Of a stretch of DNA of 64,000 nucleotides, positions 58,820 through 64,000 are shown piece by piece (the stretch's first letter is position 1; every line of letters starts with the position of its first letter). Made by a program: the position numbers and the translations under genes. The notes under the pieces are model-generated. The model ran no database searches. It was not told where the DNA came from and saw only the letters and a program-made list of their open reading frames with translations. The stretch is taken from NCBI GenBank assembly GCA_030765605.1, contig JAVCCG010000048.1, positions 1 through 64,000 of the forward strand, in the 5' to 3' direction. This stretch comes from Candidatus Alcyoniella australis (GTDB lineage: Bacteria > Lernaellota > Lernaellaia > JAVCCG01 > Alcyoniellaceae).

Positions 58820-59462
58820 CAGTTGCACTGGATCGCTGTGGAGCAAACGCGGATGTGCTCGGCTGTTCCAGGGTTCCGCTGGCTGTAATGTCGTCGGCAT
58901 TGCCCAGCCGGCGGTCAGGACCCGAGGAACGCAAAACGAACCGATCGCCCTCACATTCGAGCTTCAACCGGCAACCCCAGGGGTCGCGCAACGGGATCTC
59001 TCGATAGAATGTAAAGCTGCGGTCGTTCTCAAGGTATACTACCAAGCCGTTCCAGAGGCCGTAACCAAAGACCGTTTCAGCCACGCAGGGAAACTGCGTG
59101 CAAGAATCGATCGCTTCGTACCGGGCATGCACGGCCGTGTAGCCGCTGGCGAGCTGGTCGAGCATCAGCTCGGTCGCCACGCTCTGGATACGCCTGGTGT
59201 GTCCGCCCTGGACGATGGCGGCCAGTCCGACCACGAACGTCGCCGCCAGACACAGCGTCAGCATCGCGGGCTTGAACACCGGCCGCCGCGTGCGCCAAAG
59301 TCCGACCACGCAGGCAGCAATTCCGGCGAAGACCACCGGGTAGATCAGCGCCTGATCGTAGTTCACGCCCACGGCCACGCGGGTCGTCCAGGCCAACACC
59401 AACAGCGGCGTGAGCCAGGGAATCGAGCGTTCCACCAGTCCGGCGCTGCGTTCGGGCATCAT
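58812..59462 (-). CDS. Membrane protein with GspG-like C-terminal domain
   Basis: A 216-residue protein with three membrane helices in the first 90 residues. The C-terminal part (IPLRDPWGCRLKLECEGD, then SSGPDRRLGNADDIT) matches the end of type II pseudopilin GspG, including the calcium-binding GADD-like acidic motif. GspG normally has a single N-terminal helix, so this is a domain reused in a polytopic protein. A CTQFPC pair before the domain may form a disulphide. It overlaps the SEC-C gene by four bases. Function unknown. Confidence 0.6.
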   Translation of the reverse strand: MMPERSAGLVERSIPWLTPLLVLAWTTRVAVGVNYDQALIYPVVFAGIAACVVGLWRTRRPVFKPAMLTLCLAATFVVGLAAIVQGGHTRRIQSVATELMLDQLASGYTAVHARYEAIDSCTQFPCVAETVFGYGLWNGLVVYLENDRSFTFYREIPLRDPWGCRLKLECEGDRFVLRSSGPDRRLGNADDITASGTLEQPSTSAFAPQRSSATDG

Positions 59463-59722
59463 TTACCCCGCTTGTCACGCTCCTTGGCCTGCTTCTTGAG
59501 CAGCTTGGCCTGGCGTTTATCCTCCTTGGCCTGCACTTTGGCCTGCTTTTCCGCCAATTTCCGCAGGAAGGTATCACCCTTGGACACGCAGCAATCCTTG
59601 TATTTCCTGTCAGATCCGCAGGGGCAGGGGTCGTTGCGGCCAATATCGATAGTCTTGCGCGGCCCGGTGACCACGCTTTTTCTCATGCTCAGGCTGGGCT
59701 TGATCCGCGTTCTACGTACCAT
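59459..59722 (-). CDS. SEC-C motif small basic protein
   Basis: Start at 59722 (MVRRTRIKPSLSM) with GGGAGGA upstream. 87 residues. GRNDPCPCGSDRKYKDCC is the SEC-C zinc motif (CxC...CC) as at the C-terminus of SecA, and the second half is a Lys/Arg-rich coil (KQAKVQAKEDKRQAKLLKKQ). Stand-alone SEC-C proteins occur in many bacteria and may bind ribosomes or nucleic acid. First gene of the 59.7-56.9 kb operon. Confidence 0.75.
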   Translation of the reverse strand: MVRRTRIKPSLSMRKSVVTGPRKTIDIGRNDPCPCGSDRKYKDCCVSKGDTFLRKLAEKQAKVQAKEDKRQAKLLKKQAKERDKRGK

Positions 59723-59785
59723 GATTGATTCATCCTCCCGGCCGCCCGTTGATCTGTCTCGGGCGGCGCCGTTGAGGGCCAAGAG

Positions 59786-59793
59786 ATTATAAT
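59786..59793 (-). promoter_or_regulatory. Possible -10 region of the SEC-C/pncB operon
   Basis: ATTATAAT reads TATAAT on both strands about 65 bases before the SEC-C start; there is no strong -35. Plausible but unproven. The gap 59723-60111 also holds the fad promoter; no gene is seen in it. Confidence 0.3.
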
Positions 59794-59949
59794 AAAAAGC
59801 CGATGATGAATAGCCGGTTGCAACAAGTTAGTCATTTGATTCCAGCGGGAAACGGCCGCGACGTTCGCCGCGCAGAGCCGCGGAATCCGGAGCCGGAAGC
59901 TGCGCACAAGGCCGTTGTGACGAATCCCGATAAATGATCCGGTCTAGAA

Positions 59950-59979
59950 TTGACATTCAAGCTCTTGTCATGTTATTGA
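59950..59979 (+). promoter_or_regulatory. Probable sigma-70 promoter of the fad operon
   Basis: TTGACA at 59950-59955 and TATTGA at 59974-59979, 18 bases apart. The -35 matches the consensus exactly; the -10 is weak. The operator at 59977-59994 overlaps the -10 and start-site region, as expected for repression. Confidence 0.5.
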
Positions 59980-59994
59980 ATGAGCACTCATTCA
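59977..59994. promoter_or_regulatory. FadR(TetR)-type operator upstream of fadBA
   Basis: TGAATGAGCACTCATTCA has perfect 8-base arms (TGAATGAG and CTCATTCA) around CA. This is nearly the operator of the TetR-family fatty acid repressor FadR of Bacillus subtilis (TGAATGA..TCATTCA, from memory). It overlaps the predicted -10/start region about 120 bases before the FadB-like gene. A TetR repressor relieved by acyl-CoA is predicted; the repressor gene is not in the window. Confidence 0.65.
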
Positions 59995-60111
59995 GTGGGG
60001 GCGTGAAGCCGACCCGACTTCAGCCTCCAACCAAGTCAATCAACGGCTGTAAGCGAGATTTTCCCGAGTCGAGCAGTCTCAATTATCTTCCAGTATCGGA
60101 GGTAGCGCGTT

Positions 60112-62511
60112 ATGAAAAAGCAGATCAAGAAGGCTGCCGTATTGGGCTCCGGTGTTATGGGGAGCGCCATTGCGGCCCACTTGGTGGGATGCGGCATCGA
60201 TGTACTGATGCTCGACATCGTCCCGTTCGACAACATGCTGTCGGACGCGGAAAAAGCCAAGAAGGACAGTGATCCCAAGATACGCAACAAGATGGGCAAC
60301 GATTCCCTCAAGGCCGCCTTGAAAGTCAAGAAGCCCACGCCGGTGTTCTACTCGCCCAAGGACGCCAAGCGCATCACCATCGGCAACTTCGACGATGATA
60401 TGCCCAAGATCGCCGATTGCGACTGGATCATCGAGGTCGTGGTTGAGCGGATGGACATCAAGAAGAAGATTCTGGGCGAGATGGCCAAGTACCGCACGCC
60501 GGGAACGATCTGCACGTCCAACACCTCCGGCCTGAGCATCGAAGGCATGGTCGAGGAGCTGGACGACGATTTGAAGGAAAACTGGCTGGGAACGCACTTC
60601 TTCAACCCGGTTCGCCACATGAAGCTGCTCGAGATCATCCCGCACAGCAAGACCTCGAAGGAAGTTCTGGACTTCATGGCCGAGTTCTGCACAACCGTGC
60701 TGGGCAAGGGCGTGATCTGGGCCAAGGACACACCGAACTTCATCGCCAACCGCATCGGCGTTCACGGCATCATGAACGGCATGAAGCTGATGCAGGAGAT
60801 GGACTACCGCATCGACGAGGTCGACGCAATCGCCGGCCAGCCGATGGGACGCCCCAAGACCGCGGCCTACGCCACGGCCGACCTGGTAGGACTGGACACG
60901 CTGCACCACGTGGCGATGACCGTCTACAACAGCTGCACCGAAGATCCGGTACGCGACGTGTTCAAGCCGCCCAAATTCTTCGACGAGATGGTCGAGCGCA
61001 AGTGGCTGGGCAACAAGACCCGCGGCGGATTCTACAAGCGGGGCCCCGAGGGAAAGATGGTCGTCGACTGGAAGACCATGGAGTACGTCAAGGCCGAGAA
61101 GTTCAAATGGGAGTCCACGGGCAACGCCCGTTCGGCTAAGAACCTGGGTGACAAGCTCCAGGCCATGTGCTACGGCGACGATCGCGCCGCCGAGTTCGCC
61201 TGGAAACTGACCGCCGACAGCCTGAACTACACCGCCGGCCTGATCCCTGAGATCTCCGACACGATCCTCGAAGTCGACCGCGGCATGATGTGGGGCTTCA
61301 ACTTCAAGGTCGGCCCGTTCGAGAGCTGGGACCTGATCGGCGTGCGCAAGAGCGTCGAGAAGATGGAAGCCGACGGCATGGCCGTTCCCGAGAACGTCAA
61401 GCAGATGCTGGCGGCCGGCAACGAGTCTTTCTACAAGGAAGAGGGCGGAGTCCGCTACCAGTACGATCTGGTCAACGGCAAGTACGTCCCGATCCAGAGC
61501 GACGATCGCATCTTCACCATCGCCAAGTTCGAGGCCGACAAGAAGGTCGCGGGCAACGACGGCGCCACCCTCTGGGACATCGGCGACGGCGTGGCGATGC
61601 TCGAGTTCCACACCAAGATGAACGCCATCGACAACGAGATCATCGAGATGATGAACACCTCGATGGACATCGTCGCCGACAAGTTCACCGGCATGGTCGT
61701 GGCCAACCAGGCTGCCAACTTCAGCGTTGGCGCCAACATCGTGATGATCCTCGCGGCCGCCAACAACGAGATGTGGGACGACATCGAGAAGCTGGTCAAG
61801 GCGCTGCAGGACGCGAACATGCGGATGAAGTACTTTGACAAACCGATCGTCACCGCTCCGGCCGGTATGGCCTTGGGCGGCGGCTGCGAGATCACCTTGC
61901 ACGGCCAGAAAGTTCAGGCCGCGGCCGAGACCTACATCGGACTGGTCGAGGTCGGCGTAGGCGTGATCCCGGCCGGCGGCGGCACCAAAGAGTTCGTGCT
62001 GCGACTGAGCGAAGGAATCCGCGGAGGCGCCGAGCCGCCGATGCTGCCCTTCTCGATGAAGGCCTTTGAGGCGATCGCAACGGCCAAGGTGGCGTTGGGC
62101 GCCAAAGACGCAATGGATATGGGCATACTGCGCGAGACCGACCAGATCACGATCAACCGCGACTACCAGATCTACGATGCCAAGAACCTGGTTCTGGGCA
62201 TGGCCAAGTCCGGCTTCAACCCGGGCAAGCCGCGCACCGACGTTAAGGTGGCCGGCGAGGGCGCCACAGCAGCCTACATGGTGGCAGTCGACGGTATGTA
62301 TCGCTCTGGATGGGCGACGGACTACGACCGTGTCGTGGCCGCCAAGGTCGCTCATGTGGTCGGCGGCGGAGCCATGGCCGAAGGGACCCAGGTCAGCGAG
62401 CAGTACCTGCTCGACTTGGAGCGCGAGGCTTTCCTGAGCCTGCTCGGTGAGCAGCGCACCAAGGACCGCATCATTACGATGGTCACCACCGGCAAGCCCC
62501 TGCGTAACTAA
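60112..62511 (+). CDS. Fused 3-hydroxyacyl-CoA dehydrogenase / enoyl-CoA hydratase
   Basis: A 799-residue protein with GGAGG upstream of ATG (CGGAGGTAGCG). The N-terminal half is the NAD-dependent 3-hydroxyacyl-CoA dehydrogenase: [33 protein letters not shown] (catalytic His) and [12 protein letters not shown]. The C-terminal part (about 490-700) is a crotonase fold: [26 protein letters not shown] and [16 protein letters not shown], where the two catalytic Glu normally lie. This order (dehydrogenase first) is the FadN type, opposite to classical FadB. With the thiolase behind it, it runs the last steps of fatty acid beta-oxidation. A FadR-type operator controls it. Confidence 0.9.
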   Translation: MKKQIKKAAVLGSGVMGSAIAAHLVGCGIDVLMLDIVPFDNMLSDAEKAKKDSDPKIRNKMGNDSLKAALKVKKPTPVFYSPKDAKRITIGNFDDDMPKIADCDWIIEVVVERMDIKKKILGEMAKYRTPGTICTSNTSGLSIEGMVEELDDDLKENWLGTHFFNPVRHMKLLEIIPHSKTSKEVLDFMAEFCTTVLGKGVIWAKDTPNFIANRIGVHGIMNGMKLMQEMDYRIDEVDAIAGQPMGRPKTAAYATADLVGLDTLHHVAMTVYNSCTEDPVRDVFKPPKFFDEMVERKWLGNKTRGGFYKRGPEGKMVVDWKTMEYVKAEKFKWESTGNARSAKNLGDKLQAMCYGDDRAAEFAWKLTADSLNYTAGLIPEISDTILEVDRGMMWGFNFKVGPFESWDLIGVRKSVEKMEADGMAVPENVKQMLAAGNESFYKEEGGVRYQYDLVNGKYVPIQSDDRIFTIAKFEADKKVAGNDGATLWDIGDGVAMLEFHTKMNAIDNEIIEMMNTSMDIVADKFTGMVVANQAANFSVGANIVMILAAANNEMWDDIEKLVKALQDANMRMKYFDKPIVTAPAGMALGGGCEITLHGQKVQAAAETYIGLVEVGVGVIPAGGGTKEFVLRLSEGIRGGAEPPMLPFSMKAFEAIATAKVALGAKDAMDMGILRETDQITINRDYQIYDAKNLVLGMAKSGFNPGKPRTDVKVAGEGATAAYMVAVDGMYRSGWATDYDRVVAAKVAHVVGGGAMAEGTQVSEQYLLDLEREAFLSLLGEQRTKDRIITMVTTGKPLRN

Positions 62512-62537
62512 ACGGTTTTGAACGGAGGAATATACAG

Positions 62538-63785
62538 ATGCGCGAAGTCGTAATCGTTGCTGCGTGCCGCACGGCAGTCGGTAAGGCCAAACGCGGGTCG
62601 CTGGTTGATACCAGGCCCGACGACATGGCCGCAACCGTTATTGCCGAAGTGGTGAAGCGTGCCGGCATCAAGCCGGAAATTATCGATGATGTAGTCTTCG
62701 GCTGCGCCATGCCCGAGGCCGAGCAGGGCATGAACGTAGCTCGTAACGCGGTGTTCCTGGCCGGCCTGCCGCAGACCGTCCCCGCAATGACTCTTAACCG
62801 CTACTGCTCCTCGGGAATGCAGGCGATCTGGAACGTCGCCACCGATATCATGGCCGGAACAATCGACGTCGGCATCGGCGGCGGTACCGAGACCATGAGC
62901 ATGATCCCGATGGGCGGCAATAAGATCGTGCCCAACATCAAACTTGGCAAAGATTGGCCCGGCGCCTACTCGGGCATGGGACAGACCGCTGAGAACGTGG
63001 CCATGAAATACGGCGTCAGCCGCGAGGACCAGGACCAGTTCGGACTGGAGTCCAACCGCAAGGCGGCCAAGGCCAACGAGACCGGCGCGTTCAAAGAGCA
63101 GATCGTACCGCTCAACACCTACATGTTTGACGGCAAGGGCAATAAAAAAGAGTTCGTGTTCGAGGTCGATGAGGGACCGCGCGGCGACGCCAACATTGAG
63201 ACCATGGCCAAGCTACGTCCCGCATTCGCCAACCCCAAGGCCAAAACGCCCGAGAAGCTGTTCGACGGCTCCGAGCCCAAGGGCAAGCTTGGCACAGTGA
63301 CGGCAGCCAACAGCTCGCAGATGAGCGACGGCGCAGCCGCAGTGCTGCTGATGGCGCGCGAGAAGGCCGAAGAGCTGGGCCTCACTCCGATGGCCCGCGT
63401 TCACGGCGTGGTCACCGTGGCCTTTGAGCCCGAGCTGATGGGCATCGGACCGGCACTGGCCGTCCCACGACTGATGGAGAAGGTCGGCAAGCCCCTGGGC
63501 ATCGGCATGGACGACATCGGCGTGTTCGAGCTCAACGAGGCGTTCGCCAGCCAGGGCGTGTATTGCTCACGCGAGCTGGGTCTCGTGGATGATCCGCGGG
63601 TCAACCCCAACGGCGGCGCGATCGCCCTGGGGCATCCGCTGGGCTGCACCGGCGCCAAGCTGACCACCCAGATTGTCTACCACATGAAGGACAACAACCT
63701 GAAGTACGGTGTGGTCACGATGTGCATCGGCGGCGGTATGGGAGCAGCCGGACTCTACGAGAACCTGCTGTACGAAGAGAAATAA
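62538..63785 (+). CDS. fadA: Acetyl-CoA acyltransferase (3-ketoacyl-CoA thiolase)
   Basis: A 415-residue thiolase with GGAGG before ATG, 26 bases after the dehydrogenase gene. Active sites: Cys90 in [10 protein letters not shown], His in [16 protein letters not shown] and second Cys in [26 protein letters not shown] completes the signature. It cleaves 3-ketoacyl-CoA in beta-oxidation and is distinct from the SCP-x-type thiolase at 329. A strong terminator closes the operon. Confidence 0.93.
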   Translation: MREVVIVAACRTAVGKAKRGSLVDTRPDDMAATVIAEVVKRAGIKPEIIDDVVFGCAMPEAEQGMNVARNAVFLAGLPQTVPAMTLNRYCSSGMQAIWNVATDIMAGTIDVGIGGGTETMSMIPMGGNKIVPNIKLGKDWPGAYSGMGQTAENVAMKYGVSREDQDQFGLESNRKAAKANETGAFKEQIVPLNTYMFDGKGNKKEFVFEVDEGPRGDANIETMAKLRPAFANPKAKTPEKLFDGSEPKGKLGTVTAANSSQMSDGAAAVLLMAREKAEELGLTPMARVHGVVTVAFEPELMGIGPALAVPRLMEKVGKPLGIGMDDIGVFELNEAFASQGVYCSRELGLVDDPRVNPNGGAIALGHPLGCTGAKLTTQIVYHMKDNNLKYGVVTMCIGGGMGAAGLYENLLYEEK

Positions 63786-63800
63786 TCTAGCTTCGTTCGG

Positions 63801-63840
63801 CCCCGACGGCGCATTCGCCGTCGGGGCTTTTTCTTTTTTT
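63801..63840 (+). terminator. Intrinsic terminator of the fad operon
   Basis: CCCCGACGGCG (63801-63811) and CGCCGTCGGGG (63816-63826) form a perfect 11-bp stem with a CATT loop, followed by CTTTTTCTTTTTTT. A textbook rho-independent terminator 15 bases after the thiolase stop. Confidence 0.92.
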
Positions 63841-63934
63841 GGCATCAGCTCCAGGCATCGAACTCACTGGGGTTGATTAATAGCGCGATAACCACGAAAA
63901 TCCACCAAAGTTCAACTCATGGCGGAGGATTTCG

Positions 63935-64000
63935 ATGCAGTTATCGCGTCTGTTCCTGATTACGGTTATGGCCTTGTCGCTGTTGTCGTTTACTGCAGTG
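63935..64000 (+). CDS. N-terminus of a secreted protein (partial)
   Basis: ATG at 63935 with GGAGG upstream, open to the right edge. The 22 codons read MQLSRLFLITVMALSLLSF..., a typical Sec signal peptide or lipoprotein start. Nothing more can be said. Confidence 0.5.
   Translation, partial: MQLSRLFLITVMALSLLSFTAV

Noticed and set aside
60079-62634. 851-codon open frame opposite the FadB-like gene
   Set aside because: It is antisense to a well-identified gene, has His/Val/Leu-rich shadow composition and no ribosome site; typical of GC-rich coding shadows.
1-64000. CRISPR arrays, rRNA genes, transposase genes
   Set aside because: No regularly spaced direct repeats, no rRNA-like segments and no transposase motifs were noticed.

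Overview
The window reads as a GC-rich chromosomal segment (about 60% GC in lines I counted) from a diderm bacterium. Supporting signs are many lipoproteins, a SurA-like periplasmic chaperone, a GspG-like protein, a REC-DUF4388 regulator and a GT39-type glycosyltransferase. The overall style, including Asp-rich lipoprotein linkers and an archaeal-type thiolase/HMG-CoA-synthase-like/DUF35 pair, suggests an uncultured deltaproteobacterial-type lineage (Myxococcota/Desulfobacterota and relatives). That placement is inference; there is no rRNA gene, and I saw no tRNA, CRISPR array or transposase gene.

Layout. 0-3 kb: the tail of a hydrolase, then a minus-strand acyl-CoA pair (SCP-x-type thiolase and an HMG-CoA-synthase-like/DUF35 fusion lacking the catalytic Cys). 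3.2-10.5 kb: a plus-strand run with a GH4 glycosidase, two PfkB kinases, a cohesin-like lipoprotein, ApbE, an FtsB-like protein and a GAF-GGDEF diguanylate cyclase. 10.5-16.1 kb: lipoproteins, small membrane proteins, a SurA-like chaperone and a membrane-embedded spermine-synthase-like protein. 16.4-24 kb: a regulator with a degenerate receiver, then a minus-strand block of CPBP protease, NamZ-like hydrolase, metallophosphoesterase, hotdog thioesterase and an unknown barrel-like protein. 24-37 kb: M14 carboxypeptidase with an Asp-rich tail, GT39, rhomboid protease, an acyl-CoA synthetase with an altered nucleotide-binding loop, lipases, serine acetyltransferase, a heparinase II/III-like lipoprotein and CobO. 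37-45 kb: a DMT transporter behind a possible structured RNA, an M20 peptidase, an AT-rich membrane-protein gene that looks acquired, and purSL-purQ.

45.1-56.8 kb is the most interesting region: a collinear minus-strand cluster of ten genes. In transcription order it encodes a PH-like membrane protein, a small soluble protein, a MutL-family ASKHA ATPase, a KOW-containing protein, a large FN3/membrane protein with a conserved cytoplasmic domain, three further membrane proteins, an OPT-family transporter and a PqqD-like protein. No cobalamin-dependent mutase, the usual partner of MutL, is present. This looks like an uncharacterised envelope-associated machine.

56.9-59.7 kb holds NAD salvage genes (nicotinamidase and nicotinate phosphoribosyltransferase) behind a GspG-like protein and a SEC-C protein. 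60.1-63.8 kb is a two-gene beta-oxidation operon (FadB-like and FadA-like) with a near-perfect FadR(TetR)-type operator over its promoter and a strong terminator. The window ends in the signal peptide of a new secreted protein.
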